DNA of 64,000 nucleotides from Xiphophorus maculatus (lineage: Eukaryota > Chordata > Actinopteri > Cyprinodontiformes > Poeciliidae): the NCBI RefSeq assembly GCF_002775205.1, contig NC_036454.1, positions 27,202,283 to 27,266,282 of the forward strand, written 5' to 3'. This document shows positions 48,901 through 61,600 of this stretch, in pieces; the first letter of the stretch is position 1, and the number at the start of each line of letters is the position of its first letter. Position numbers and translations under genes: made by a program. A model generated the notes under the pieces. The model was not told the DNA's origin and did not search any database. It was given only the letters and a program-made list of their open reading frames with translations.

Positions 48901-50142
48901 CGAGACATTTTATCGTATAATATCGGAAAAATGTCTGGCAGATTGTTTGACTTATAATTAGTACTTTTTCATCAATATTAAGGGACATTTGACTTAAAAC
49001 AAACTCCTGTAATTTGCTGAAGTTACATGTCAGTACGTTTTGCTTTATTTCAAGTATGCCAAGTTATTTTCTCCAGGACCTGCACCAAAATTACTTCGGG
49101 AGATTGTGTTTTTTGCAGTGTTTGTAAAGCTCCCTAAATAATTGGTCCAAACATGTTTCAATCCTCCATCTGTTCTCCTGTTCACTCAGGTGGTGACTGC
49201 CATGGGCCGTACCTGGCACCCTGAGCACTTTGTGTGTACACACTGTCAGGAGGAGATCGGCTCCAGGAACTTCTTCGAGCGGGAAGGACAGCCGTACTGC
49301 GAGAAAGATTACCACAATCTGTTCTCTCCGCGATGCTACTACTGCAACGGGCCCATACTGGATGTGCGTCATCGCTCTGTAAAAACGTGAACGTCTCTAG
49401 CAGAAGTGTTGGCGTGTAGTAAGCTTTGTTGTCGTTCTTTCGTTCAGAAAGTCGTGACGGCGTTAGACCGGACATGGCATCCTGAACACTTCTTCTGTGC
49501 TCAGTGTGGATCCTTCTTCGGCCCAGAGGGTACAGGCTTTTAGTTGTTTACGTTCTGAATTGGGAATAGGTTTGCTTTCGCTTTACGGGCCATGTAAAAC
49601 CCGTTTTCTTCTCCTGCGTTTCCTGCAAAGGGTTCCACGAAAAGGACGGAAAGGCGTACTGCAGGAAGGATTACTTCGACATGTTTGCGCCGAAATGTGG
49701 CGGCTGCGCCAGAGCCATCCTGGAGAACTACATCTCCGCTCTCAACTGCCTCTGGCATCCCGAGTGTTTCGTTTGCAGGGTTTGTGATCCAGAATTTCTC
49801 CCTCCTCGCTGATTTTTGTCGCCTTCAGAACGAGAAGAGGAGGCAAAATTACGGCTCGTTTTCGTGTGTCCGCAGGTGTGCTTCACCCCCTTTGTGAACG
49901 GAAGCTTCTTCGAGCATGACGGCCGGCCGTACTGCGAGGTGCACTACCACGAGTGCCGCGGCTCTCTCTGCTCCGGCTGTCAGAAGCCCATCACGGGCCG
50001 CTGCATCACAGCCATGTCCAAGAAGTTCCACCCGGAGCACTTCGTCTGCGCCTTCTGCTTGAAACAGCTCAACAAAGGCACGTTCAAAGAGCAGAACGAC
50101 AAACCCTACTGCCAGGGCTGCTTCATCAAACTGTTCAACTAG
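27928..50142 (+). CDS. pxn: Paxillin
   Basis: Focal-adhesion scaffold that binds FAK, vinculin, Crk and integrin-linked partners. Coding exons: 27928-27940, 40915-41123, 41205-41290, 41377-41516, 42047-42221, 44903-45014, then optional 45143-46414, 47439-47705 and 47802-48203, then 48351-48512, 49190-49363, 49448-49529, 49631-49779 and 49876-50142 (TAG). All phases agree: 522 residues without the optional exons, about 1,169 with them (human alpha 557). Seen: LD1 ([12 protein letters not shown]), LD2 ([16 protein letters not shown]), LD4 ([15 protein letters not shown]) and LD5 ([16 protein letters not shown]). Crk-type tyrosines are in PYSIP and VYSFP (human Y31, Y118). The LD3 region is degenerate ([10 protein letters not shown]). 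Four C-terminal LIM zinc domains start at [10 protein letters not shown] and end [13 protein letters not shown], with all ligand Cys/His visible. Intron 1 is about 13 kb. Confidence 0.96.
29933..30362. repeat. Interspersed repeat, copy 2 (pairs with 4,091-4,466)
   Basis: It begins taggcctgtcgcaataagc and ends gttattgtgacc. It shares ordered blocks with 4,091-4,466 ('ggatatttaaaatggcttcc', 'aatgatctcaaaacaa', 'cgcaataacttctgggac'). The outer 'gtcgcaata/ttattgtgac' words form a short inverted terminus. It lies in pxn intron 1. Confidence 0.6.
30400..34840. other. pxn intron 1, non-coding stretch
   Basis: I find no recognisable exon. A short protein-like plus-strand frame at about 32,257-32,478 (containing [20 protein letters not shown]) has no splice support and resembles a repeat fragment. 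The GC-richer block 31,280-31,680 could be conserved regulatory DNA, but this cannot be judged from one sequence. Confidence 0.35.
34894..34957 (+). pseudogene. Partial upstream duplicate of the nested gene's first exon
   Basis: About 62 bases, from cttatgatgacgcagcgaat to gagttcac, match 35,453-35,515 closely. The same frame reads [16 protein letters not shown] in both. After that the two diverge. There is no start codon next to it equivalent to the MDP of the other copy, and it is not linked to downstream exons by visible splice sites. Confidence 0.6.
35446..36540 (+). CDS. Unrecognised coiled-coil protein nested in pxn intron 1 (frames disturbed at 5' end)
   Basis: I do not recognise the family. 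The best-supported part is exon 35,604-35,832 (from an [12 protein letters not shown]) spliced via gtaagt/tttctag to 35,951-36,540. This gives heptad-rich sequence such as [20 protein letters not shown] and [20 protein letters not shown], typical of long coiled coils, with one CQKC. Upstream, a strong start context gccATGgat at 35,446 opens [20 protein letters not shown], but that frame stops at 35,581. A second frame over 35,500-35,600 reads smoothly ([20 protein letters not shown]), and the third is the coiled-coil frame. Either two frameshifts have broken the 5' end, or the start is 35,604. A further exon at 36,676-36,758 ([20 protein letters not shown], then TGA) fits after a donor at about 36,525. 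Same strand as pxn. It could be a small functional gene or a decaying one. Confidence 0.5.
37158..37188. repeat. (ATCC)n simple repeat at a LINE 3' end
   Basis: About seven atcc units. It is the tail of the minus-strand LINE that follows; read on that strand it is (GGAT)n, of the GATG type described for Rex3-like elements. Confidence 0.8.
37163..37840 (-). mobile_element. 5'-truncated RTE/Rex3-like LINE, minus strand (broken)
   Basis: Read on the minus strand, it encodes the C-terminal end of a LINE reverse-transcriptase polyprotein. Recognisable words are [39 protein letters not shown] and [15 protein letters not shown], ending [18 protein letters not shown]. This C-terminus is very common in fish genomes. 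The element ends in (GGAT)n. It is flanked by aaataagcc at 37,154-37,162 and again at 37,841-37,849, a 9-bp target duplication. Upstream of about 37,600 (minus direction) the frame is interrupted. The RTE/Rex3 assignment rests on the tail and my memory of the family. Confidence 0.8.
40272..40481 (+). mobile_element. tRNA-derived SINE with 12-bp target duplication
   Basis: The head resembles a tRNA gene: an A-box-like ggcgtaggggttagcgtg, then a B box ggttcgactcc that fits GGTTCGANTCC exactly. The body has 'catttgccgcatgtcttcc', 'cctgtcagcctactttcgtaa' and 'agagcccacaaaagacccc', followed by a poly(A) tail. The sequence aagcaatatctc stands on both sides (40,260-40,271 and 40,482-40,493), a perfect duplication that suggests a fairly recent insertion. 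It is in pxn intron 1. Confidence 0.88.
40590..40890. repeat. Interspersed repeat, copy 2 (pairs with 2,370-2,740)
   Basis: It shares 'gctttgagtattggcttatac', 'gttagaaaaggtttgatca', 'cttctgttggagag' and 'gggaacctaaaaaaagt' with 2,370-2,740. It ends about 25 bases upstream of paxillin exon 2 (40,915), so the pyrimidine tract there is next to repeat DNA. Confidence 0.55.
43640..43840. repeat. Repeat fragment ('acttgagtaa' family) in pxn intron 5
   Basis: It has 'gagtagtacttgttacattgagtaac' and 'tttttttttacttgagtaat', the same words as the repeat at 12,150-12,690. The remaining pxn intron sequence between 42,222 and 44,902 shows no recognisable exon. Confidence 0.4.
44505..44832. mobile_element. 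hAT-type MITE with 8-bp target duplication
   Basis: The 328-bp element begins tagggtgcactgattga and ends ttattggtgcatcccta. Flanks gttttaat (44,497-44,504) and cttttaat (44,833-44,840) match at 7 of 8 positions. Inside are 'ttttggccgatgcc' words and no open frame. It ends about 70 bases before pxn exon 44,903. It is similar in ends to 10,761-10,950. Confidence 0.72.
45143..48203 (+). other. pxn: Optional large paxillin exons (long-isoform cassette)
   Basis: Three phase-0 exons, 45143-46414 (424 codons), 47439-47705 (89) and 47802-48203 (134), can all be skipped without changing frame. Exon A is Ser/Pro-rich with acidic blocks and ends in threefold 'MTP' repeats. Exon B carries [20 protein letters not shown] and [14 protein letters not shown]. 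Exon C is proline-rich with repeated PPPP-type runs and ends [12 protein letters not shown]. Long paxillin isoforms with similar segments exist in other vertebrates. Donors after B (aag|gttggc) and C (cag|gcacga, a GC donor) are weak, consistent with regulated inclusion. Confidence 0.72.
46628..46830. repeat. MITE-like repeat between long-isoform exons
   Basis: It begins taggggtgtactgata and contains 'ttaattttgggagatgtgc', 'ttccagacaaaaagaaatc' and 'tatcagccaaaata'. It shares words with 6,150-6,380 and end sequence with the hAT-type MITEs. The right terminus is not clear. The rest of this intron (46,415-47,438) shows no exon. Confidence 0.45.
48540..48800. repeat. Fragment of the common teleost repeat in pxn intron
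   Basis: It has 'tggaattttatttgatagatttacccaaaatagtgcataattgcgaagtagaagaaaa' (diverged) and 'caattgcctttctaaagtcaccaaaccagtgaataca', phrases of the family also seen near 5,800 and 20,400. No open frame. Confidence 0.5.
48860..49121. repeat. Fold-back MITE copy 4
   Basis: It has 'tagtctgccagtgtaacgag', 'tactttttcatcaatattaagg' and 'gacttaaaacaaactcc', and ends gtgttttttgcagtg. The right arm is best preserved and the left arm is eroded. It sits in the pxn intron before the LIM1 exon at 49,190. Confidence 0.6.
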
Positions 50143-52390
<2,248 letters not shown>

Positions 52391-52399
52391 GTCCGAGCG

Positions 52400-53010
52400 T
52401 GTTTTTTGTGTTTTTTTTTTATATATATTTGGTCTTAAAGTAACAATTGTTGTTTTACTAGCAACATTTATTGCTACATTTTGTTTTGTTTATCTTTGTG
52501 TATCTCAACACAGAGAATAAAAACTATAATATATCTGAAATAACTTGCATTTAAATTTCCGTTAAATAATTTATTGTATTTTGTTTGGGTGGGGGAATTA
52601 TACAAAATAATCCCTAAGAATTGTTGTTTTTGTTAGTTTTGATCAGAGAAGCTCTTAAGAAGAGATATTTCCAAAAAATTATGATAGTCTGTAAAACAAA
52701 AAATGCTCCACAACACGAGGAAAAGCTACGTGGAAAGTGACGAGGTCACATGCAGGTGGGGTTGTGTTGGCTGGAGAAACACCTCCATCTGCTGGATGAA
52801 TGCTAGAATTGCAAGCACAAAATCCAGCGAAAGTTTATATTATAGAGAACATTAAATGCATTTAGTCATTTGTCCAAAACATATGTAATAAATTCTGTTT
52901 TATTTCTTTATTTTGCAAGCTTCACACATTTCAAATACAGTACTGGAAATAGTTTTCTTTTATAGAAAACAGACGTGTAGAAAACTGGACGTCACACACT
53001 GAAATGAGTG
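52400..53010. other. Spacer between pxn and rnf181
   Basis: AT-rich, with no recognisable exon or repeat ends. Confidence 0.4.
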
Positions 53011-53025
53011 ATTTCTCCTTGCCAC

Positions 53026-53186
53026 TGACGTATCTCGATAGCACCGCTTGGTGGCAGCACTGAAACAGCGCTTTACCCAAGCAGACGAAGAAAATCCATT
53101 CTCTACTGTGATTGGACCAAATCGTGACGTATCCAACTGACGTAGCACCCGGAAGAATGACAAATGTTTATCGCTGAGGTTTCGGG
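53026..53186 (+). promoter_or_regulatory. rnf181: rnf181 promoter and non-coding exon 1
   Basis: Three TGACGTA (CRE/ATF-like half-palindrome) sites lie at 53,026-53,032, 53,125-53,131 and 53,138-53,144. An inverted CCAAT (ATTGG) is at 53,111-53,115, and an ETS-type CCGGAAG at 53,149-53,155. No TATA box. A leader exon probably ends at 53,186 (ttcggg) before gtaagt; the next exon begins at 53,668. This is the usual look of a housekeeping promoter. Confidence 0.6.
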
Positions 53187-53687
53187 GTAAGTCTTGATAT
53201 TTTACTGAGTCTTCTTCAGGAATTGGAAAAGCTAACTTTATTCACCGCTGTCTTGTGGTCATTATTGCTGTCTGAGAAAACAGACCAAACTCTGTTCCTG
53301 TTAACAAACTCTGAAAGTTAGCCGAACTTGTTTGTTTTAATTTTAGTCGTTAGTCCTGTTTTTGTTCGTGTGAGTGACTCCTCAGTTTACATTTATGGTT
53401 GCTGTTCTACAACATATTATGTTCATATATAAATCAGAAGTACATAAATTCAGCTTCCGTTCATAGTCTTTATAAATAGAAAAGAAAGGTTACAAAAGAG
53501 GTTAATTTTTAATTGTTTTTATTTTTAAAAGTGCCATTTCTGCTCACGCGCTCTAAAATAAAAGAACCCGAATGGTTAATAATTATATTCAGTATTTACA
53601 TTAGTTAATTTACTACTTCATAATGTAATATAACTCTGTTTACATTTGTAGTTTCCTTAATGCACAGATCACACACCACACATCGAA

Positions 53688-54873
53688 ATGGCGTCATACT
53701 TTGATGAACATGACTGTGAGCCCACCAACCCTGAGGAGCAATATCGTCAGAACGCCCTGCTGGAGCTGGCCAGGTGAGATCCAACCTACCTGACTCACAT
53801 CTTATACTGTAACTGTGACCTGCAGATTCTAGCTCTGGGATTGGTGTTTGTCTTCAGGTCCTTAATGCAGGGTTTGGACCTGATTGACTCCGGGGCATTC
53901 GACCTGTCAGACTGGGACCAGCGGCTTCCTCCCCCTGCTGCCAAAACTGCTGTTCAGACCCTCACTGTGGTTGTCATTTCCGCAGAACAAGCAGGTGACA
54001 GACATGTTGAAAAACGAGTTGAACGCATACGTTAAATGTGTGTTGGGACTCTGTAGAGAGAAAGTTTGAGGGATCATGGTGTTGAAAGCTGTTGGCTAGA
54101 TGTTCTCTTGCGTATTTGAGGAGATTTAATTTGACTCTGTGTTCATGGCAGACAAAGGTTTGAAGTGTCCTGTGTGTTTGCTGGAGTTCGAGGAACAAGA
54201 GACGGTTCGAGAAATGCCTTGCAAACACCTCTTCCACTCAGGATGTATACTACCCTGGTTGGGCAAGGTAAAGCTCACAAATGTGCAATTTATTAATTTT
54301 TTTTTTTTTTACACATTTGAACAGCAGTTTGCATGAAATCCCTTTAAAGCTTTCACATTTTCCACTTTTAAATCCTAGACTAACTCCTGTCCGCTTTGCC
54401 GACTTGAGTTACCGACTGACAATCCAGAGTATGAGGAGTTTAAAAAGGACAAGGTGAGCTGCTTGCTGAACTGTTTCGCTTTTTGTCACATTACAACCGT
54501 AATGTATTCCACTGGGGTTTTATGTCCTAAATATGAACATACATGACTTTAGAAATCCTTTTTGCAGTGGCTGTTATGCATTGATCCAGGACTAATAAAC
54601 CCACACAATAAAATAAAAAGAACAGTCCAGGCAAAGTCCAGACATAAATTCACCAGAGAATCTTAGAGAATTCTTAAAAATGAAAGTTCAACATTTCTGT
54701 GCTACACCGGGTTGGATTTTGCGTCTTTTGCGGCACGCTGGATCCGTCAGGTGGAACAGTTGTTACTTCTGTTTTCAGTAGGACCTGAGGCGACTGTGGT
54801 TTTTGTCTTTCAGGAGAGAAGAAAACAGAGGGAGCACCGACTTGAGGACCTGCATGGAGCCATGTACACCTGA
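53688..54873 (+). CDS. rnf181: E3 ubiquitin-protein ligase RNF181
   Basis: A small RING-H2 ubiquitin ligase, 157 residues (human 153). Coding exons: 53688-53773, 53858-53994, 54152-54267, 54379-54453 and 54814-54873 (TGA), all in phase. The N-terminus [20 protein letters not shown] and the internal [13 protein letters not shown] are family signatures. The RING-H2 spans the third and fourth exons: CPVC, then CKHLFHSGC, then CPLC, with the C3H2C3 ligands complete. The C-terminus [22 protein letters not shown] also fits. The family is cytosolic and widely expressed; substrates cannot be told from sequence. It is convergent with tmem150a, its neighbour in human too. Confidence 0.95.
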
Positions 54874-55560
54874 TGAAAGTGCTGAATGCTTCAAGAACAA
54901 CAAGCTGCATTCAGCCCAACTCCATAAAGATAGAACCCTGTTTGATGTACTTAGACCATTTTGCTACCTACAAGAAAGAAAGAAAGAAAAAAAAAACTCA
55001 AACAAATCCAAAACTTTTCCACAGAACCTCTTCAACAGCCACTGACATCACTGGATGCTCCATTGTGTTAAAATGAGAGTTTTTATTAAATGGCACCGGC
55101 TTTGGGAACATAATAATGGAACATTTCAAATTTGCTTTTTTTTTATGCGATGTTTCCAAATGGAGCTGATAGCAGCTCTGACTTTAAATTCCTTTTTTAT
55201 TTAAATTTATTAACTTCTAATGTGCATAAAAGCTGTACTTATCAAGTAAATGGAAATGTTTAGGAAGAGGAAATGATCAGTGACTATTTGTTATATATAA
55301 AACAAAAAATGTTTTAACTTGGAAAGCTTTTTATTTTTCCATGTGTATTTGTTTTGGCTATTAAAGCTATGCCTAAAAAGTCAAATTAAGTGAGGCATGT
55401 ATATATATGTATACATAATTTTTATAAATTTATGAGGTGAAATGAAATCATTTACCAAAGAAACTTGAGTCCCTTTTCTCATCACAAATGTATCATCAAA
55501 TTTAGCGCACTAAGCTAAATTTAGTTGATGGGGGGGGGGAAAAAATTCAACAAAAACAGT
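54874..55560 (+). other. rnf181 3' UTR and convergent gap
   Basis: ATTAAA signals near 55,084 and 55,360 could end rnf181 transcripts. A fragment of the common teleost repeat lies upstream in its last intron (54,480-54,560). No other gene is seen. Confidence 0.4.
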
Positions 55561-58500
55561 TTGATAATAACTTCTCATTTTTTATTTCATATTTGAATAT
55601 AAATCTCTGTCAAAATAAAAGGCCTAAATGATAGACAAAAATCAGACATATTTACAGAATTTATAAAAGGAAACAATTTCTGTTGACTTTTTTAAAATTT
55701 TATACAGGGGGTTTCTCTGATGCCTTCGTTAATATTCTATATCTTTTTTTTTTTTTTTCAAATTTACAGGACGTAGGAAGAGAGTACATTTTATAGACAT
55801 TTGGATCTGTGTTGCGAGTGTTGACGTAAAAGTCAGGCGGCCTTCTAAAACATAAGGCTCCACACAAAACCTTAGTGCACACAATGATCTAAAAACAAAA
55901 CAAAAAAAAAACAAGAAAAAGAAAAAATCTCCACCTTTCATTGGATTATTTGGCATGTTGAATGGTTTTAATGGTACAGAAGCTGTTTCGGCCCTGGTGT
56001 TTGGGCTCACAAGCTGCCGTTTAAAGTCGCACGTTGAATTGGTTACAGTATGGCAAAAAAGGCTACAGCTAAACAAAAGTCAAATATAATAATAAAAAGA
56101 AAGTTTCTTAGGCAGAGTACATGGGATAAGGCTGAAAACAGTGCACTTCATACTAGCTCATACCGTCACATCTGACACACACACTCATATAAACAGAAAG
56201 AAAACTGTATACTCCAGTCTTTTTTTGGCATGGTTTTCTGCAGTCCAACAAAAATGTCAAGTTCAAACTTTTTGCACAGTAAGCGATGAAAGCGCAGTGT
56301 GCTCATTCAGCTTATGTAACAGCATAACCCCAGCTCTGTCACATTCTGACACTTGTGGACACAGCTGGAAAATACTGAACCTTCGACCACAGAATAAGAA
56401 AAAAAATAAAAAAAAATAACAAAACAAAAGAAAAATACTTCCAACAAGTTGGAAAGCTGGATCTCCCATCTTTCACATCAGACCCACAAAAGAGGTAGGA
56501 GACGTGACCGTTTGAAAATGCATATTGCTGGCATCCTGTGAGTTTGACGAAATGAAACGCATCAAGCGGTAGACCAAAAAAAAAAAAAAACAGAACAGAG
56601 ATTATAGATGTGTGCTTTATGAAACCTAGCAGTGAAAACTTTCATCTGAGCAAAACCTGTACAGGTTGTGACTCGGAGCGTTGCGGCAGTTTTCTTCTCG
56701 ATAAACAAATCGGCTGCAGGAACCGATAAAAAAAGAAGGGTGGGGCGGGATACAACGTAGGTACAGCATGGTTTGAAGTCAGTCAACAACCTGTATGGCA
56801 GTGTCTCATTGTAACACTGTTGTGACAGCACCAATTATAAAAACATTTAAATAAAAATAAATTGGAAAAGGTTTCACACCCTAGAACTAGTTCACCTATA
56901 ATCAACCAGGACTTTAAATGTATTTTATTGGGACTTTTTGTGATAAAGCAACACAAAGTAAAAGTTATCCCCCGCAGCCTCCCGTAAAAAGATCCACCTG
57001 TATTTAATTGCATTTCTGCATAAATGTCGATATTCCACTGCAGAAGTGACTTTTTTTCTTTTTTACAAAAAAACAAATTTTTATAAAAAATGTAAAAAAA
57101 AAAAAAAATTGCCAAAAATTGTAAAGCTAAAACTAAATATGATTGTGACTTTTTTTTTTGGTTGTTGTTTTTACATGCTCAACATTAATATCCTAAACAT
57201 AGGCAAAGGAATAGATTTCTCCAGAAAATAGATTTGGAATTAATGTTAGATCTGGAAACCAAATAAATAAATAAAAAAAGTGTCAGTTTCAGAAATTTTA
57301 CAGTCAGTTGTCATAGGCAACATCACGGCCTGTCCTGGTCAAATTTGTACCGTTCTCTGTTTACAGCCAGGCGGCCGCACAAAATCATCAAGAGCTGAAA
57401 ATAATGTTTATTTTTAAACTGCTTTGTGTCAATCTATCCCATAAAATCCCAATAAATCCCATTGAATTTGGTAAACGTCTGAGGGGAGTGACTACTTTTG
57501 CAAATGTTGTGAAGAAAATCTTTTGAAAGGCTTCACATGAGCACATAAAAAAAAAAAAGACATTTCTTAAACTCGTATAAGGCTTCCAGGGATCCAGCCT
57601 GGAACGCAGCCAGTGTAAAGTGTCGGGACGAGAACCCTACAGCAAATACTGAAGTCAGATTGTAGTTTTGCCGTCACTCATTTCTAGCATCACATGTAGG
57701 CCACTGGAAACGTCGGTCTCACCTGGCAGCTCAAACACTCCGAGAAAGGCATTGCTCACCCCAGAGGAGTGGAAATTATCGGATGATTGTTGCTTTTGAC
57801 ATTTCATGTAACTTTGGATTGAAAAAAAAAATCACTTTTCAGCTTAAAGCGAGTCATTACAACAGAAAAGACCATCCAGTTTTGCACCGACATGAATAAT
57901 GATTGAGACAAATCTAGACGTGTATATTTAAATATGTATAGAAAAAAAGAGACATTAAATTATAAGTGCAATCAAATCAAAGCAGATGAATTTAATGGTT
58001 ATATGCCTTTCAAATTATTAATGCATGATTGATCAAATTAGACCGTAAAGCTTACAGTCTGTAAAATATACTATAGCTATTCACTTCGCAACATTCATTA
58101 TTTTCTCTTTTTGTTTTACGATGCAAAAAAAAAACCAAACAAATAAACTCGTTTTGTTCCGTTCAGGAGCAGTGCCGTGCAGAGATAAGCAAAAGGCCAA
58201 AAGAGGAGGACCGCGCAAAGCGTTGGACTGGAGAGTCAGAGGAGAGGAGAGGGGGGAACAAAAATGACTTTTGAGGGTGGTAGGAACTTTTGTCTTTTGA
58301 AACCAAGAACCCAGGGGGACCGATTTTTAGAGACGAACACCATGCAGAGTCGTCAACTTTAACCGCCGTCTTGGAAAACATTCACGGTTCCAGTTTTCGA
58401 GCTGGCTCCAAACATTCAACGTAATCTGCTATGAGAACTGAGAAGGGAGGAGAAAAACCAAAACAAAACAAAGGCCGTAGAGCATTATGGGTAGAAATAC

Positions 58501-58614
58501 CTGGTGTCGCTGAGGTTACAGTTATACAAATTTGCTCTCTTGCTTCACATGCTGCCAGTGGAGCACCTCTGCAGTGACTTTTTTTTTCTGTTTTGTTTTT
58601 TTTTCCAGACGGAG
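55561..58614 (-). other. tmem150a: Presumed tmem150a 3' UTR and flanking repeats
   Basis: There is no recognised exon. On the minus strand, AATAAA words occur (for example the complement of tttatt near 55,580), allowing a long 3' UTR. Antisense fragments of the common teleost repeat are at 56,905-56,960 and 57,410-57,520. Homopolymer A/T tracts are frequent. The true UTR end is unknown. Confidence 0.4.
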
Positions 58615-61600
58615 CTACAACATAGCTATGCTCTCTGGGGTGCAGTTGAGGTGTGTGGACGTGCTGCTGCCGCCGGGGGACTTCAGGCCCTTGGTGGCCC
58701 CGCCCAGCGTCGACGCCCTGGACATGGGGTCCATGATGACCCCCGAGCCGTGCTGGCTCTGCTGCAGGCCGGCCATCATGGTCTCGGTGGTGACGGTGCC
58801 GAACTCGTAGGTGAAGGTGCCGTAGAAGACCAGGATGTCCACGGTGAAGACCCACTCGCAGATGGCGGCGGCGTGCTGCAGGACGAAGCTTTCGTGGATG
58901 AAGAAGATGCCGCCTGGAGGGAGGACGGGTTAAGGAGGACAGACGCTTTCCTGCAGGGACTCGGCAGGAAGATGAGGCCATTATCCCCTCTACAGCGTGG
59001 TGGACAGCCTGAGACAGACAGCCTCTAGAGACGTACGTTTTAAATGTTGAATATGTATTTGGTAATGTACTGAGTAACATGTGTAGGACTATCCCTGCTC
59101 ATTGTTAGTTATTATTGCTGTTTGTTTATTCTTACTACTTTATTTATTTTAGTTTTTATTGTGTACCATGCTGGGACCAACAAAAATCCCCCCCCCCCCC
59201 CATTAAGGGATCAATAAAGTATTATCTTGTTTTCTTATCTTATTTCTTGGTCTTATTCTGCTGGTTTGAAACTCGGCAGACGTCGAATGAACTTGCTGCT
59301 TCCGGCAGTTTTAGAACGGCCTCTTCCTGGAAACTAACGCAGAGCTGGAAAAACATCGTAGAGATGGACAGAGGGTTGCTAATCGCTAATGCTAACTCAG
59401 CAGATGGACTGACGGAGTGACACACAGAACCGTCAACGAACTTCTGAGCACGTTGAGAAAAGTTATGCTATTCCTAAATTAAGCCGTTGGTTCAACTACA
59501 GAATTTATGCCGACAGACAACTGAGGTGGTCACAATAGTGACAGCTAGCATGAAGAATAATGAACTACCAAGGCCGCAAACATCCCTGATGAATAAATCA
59601 AACGCACCCTTGCACACAACATGTGAAACTTGCATTAAGGGTCAACTCCTGAGTCTTTAAAGGTCAAATCCCAATGGTTTCTGTCAGCCCAACCGATGGC
59701 AGGTTTACAGAGGATACTGAGGACCAGGGAGACCATGGCTCCCAGCGCCAGAGCCACCCGGAAGTGAGCCATCCAGTAGTCCAGGGTGGTCATGGCCACT
59801 CGGTAGGTGAGGACGCACTGCAAGCACACAAACAGCAGTCCTGCAGGAAACGCCACACCAGCACCCACATAATGGAGAGATTTGGCGTGATCAACCTGTC
59901 GGACAGAAAAACAAACGTTTCATACCAACTACAGGATCTCAGTCGGTTAAGTCAAGTGTCCTGCATGTTTTTAATGTGTTCTTAGGTCAGGACACCTTCC
60001 TGCATCATGTGCAACCTCTGAGGACTAGAGTCAGACTTCCCTGGTTTAAAGTGTACATAAAAATGTACGTGTTGCTCAGGATTACCTGGAAGTTTCCAAC
60101 CATGACCAGACCGACGGCGTTGGTGCAGCCAGACACCAGTGCGCTGGTGTTGACCCAACACTGGTGGCTGTGTTCGATCACCTGAGCATAGCGCAGGAAG
60201 CACACCATCACCACTGCGGGGAGGAAAAGAGAAATGTTCGTTAAAAACAAACTCGAAACCTTTTAATAAGATTGTATTAATCCTTGGTTTCACACTTGAT
60301 AGTATGGTAGACTTGGTTCGATCGGAGAACAAAACTGCGACATTTGTTACGTTTTTAGCTGGTACTGTTTGCTTTCTCACTGCTCTGTGTGAAACCAAAC
60401 AAACAAGTTTGAAAGACCTGTTCACCTCCTCGCCTGTGGTGGCGCTGCATCAAGAACTACTGAAGGAAACGACACAAAAACCTCTGAAGAAGACATTGAG
60501 CTCAACTTCCTTCTTCTTGAAACGGAACTGGAGTAGCGTCAGATGTTAGCGGTCGTAGGATTTCGTTTTTGTTTTGAAAAGACCACGAGCCATTTGTCCC
60601 GCTAGCGCTAGACACACGTGTTGGTTTAGGTTGTATTTACCCAGAATGCCCTGTGCTGTAGTCCACTTCCTGCTTTTGGCATTCACATATGCAGAGTTTG
60701 TTTTTTAGGTTCGAGTTCGATTAGGCAATCATGTAGTAATCATTTCATTGTTTTGGGGGTGGAGGGGTAACATAACACCAAGTTATTAAAGGAATAAAAA
60801 TGAATGAATGGCTGCCAGGTAGTAGCTTCCATCCTTCTGCTGATGCAAGACTATCTGATACGTTTCTCCAAAGCAGGCAATGGCTGTGTTCTCCCAGCCA
60901 TTGATCCATCTAAAGGCAGAACGGAGCAGCTTTCTTGGCAGCTGTGCCATCTGTGTTTGAAAACAATAACCTTCCTGAATCACACCGACAAGAGAACCAG
61001 AAGCTTGACCCAAAAGACGCTGAAATTTGGAGCAGCGAGAGAAAGGACCCGTGAAGAGAAATGCTAATTAAAGGACAGCAGACTACAAGGAGGGCGGATA
61101 AACAGAAAACCAGCTGGGAAGGAGAGGTGACTGGAATGATCAAAACAGCTGGAGTGAGGCAATCAGGACCAGCGAGGGGGAAAAGTGGGCCAGAAGTGAC
61201 TGGTGTTTAAGACAAGACAAGAGGGAGAGGAGGAGTAATGGATGAAGGCCCCGAAAGGTGCAGGCAGGGGAAGAAAAAAAATAGAAAATAGACATGGGGA
61301 AGTGGAAGGAAAGCTGCATTCATTATTGATTAGACAGCAGCCATATCTGGAAGTCCCATGTCTATTGGCTGAAGTCTGGAGGTACCAGGCAGAATGACTG
61401 CAACCAGAGGAGACATTCAGTACTTTGCATCTCAAAATATATTGCCCTATTTCAGATTAGCAATGAGCAAACAGTTCTGTTTTTACATAACAGTGATTGT
61501 GATTCCCCAAGAGGACGCAGCTTAGAGGATGGAGGCAACTGGGACAGTTTCACATTTGCACACCGGCGCCTCTAAAATCACACATTTTTTGATTGATTTA

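Noticed and set aside
58382-59080. Long minus-strand frame rich in Arg/His, and a plus-strand 174-codon frame
   Set aside because: Both are out-of-frame shadows of the last tmem150a exon and its GC-rich codons; the true frame gives the known tail ending ESIAML.
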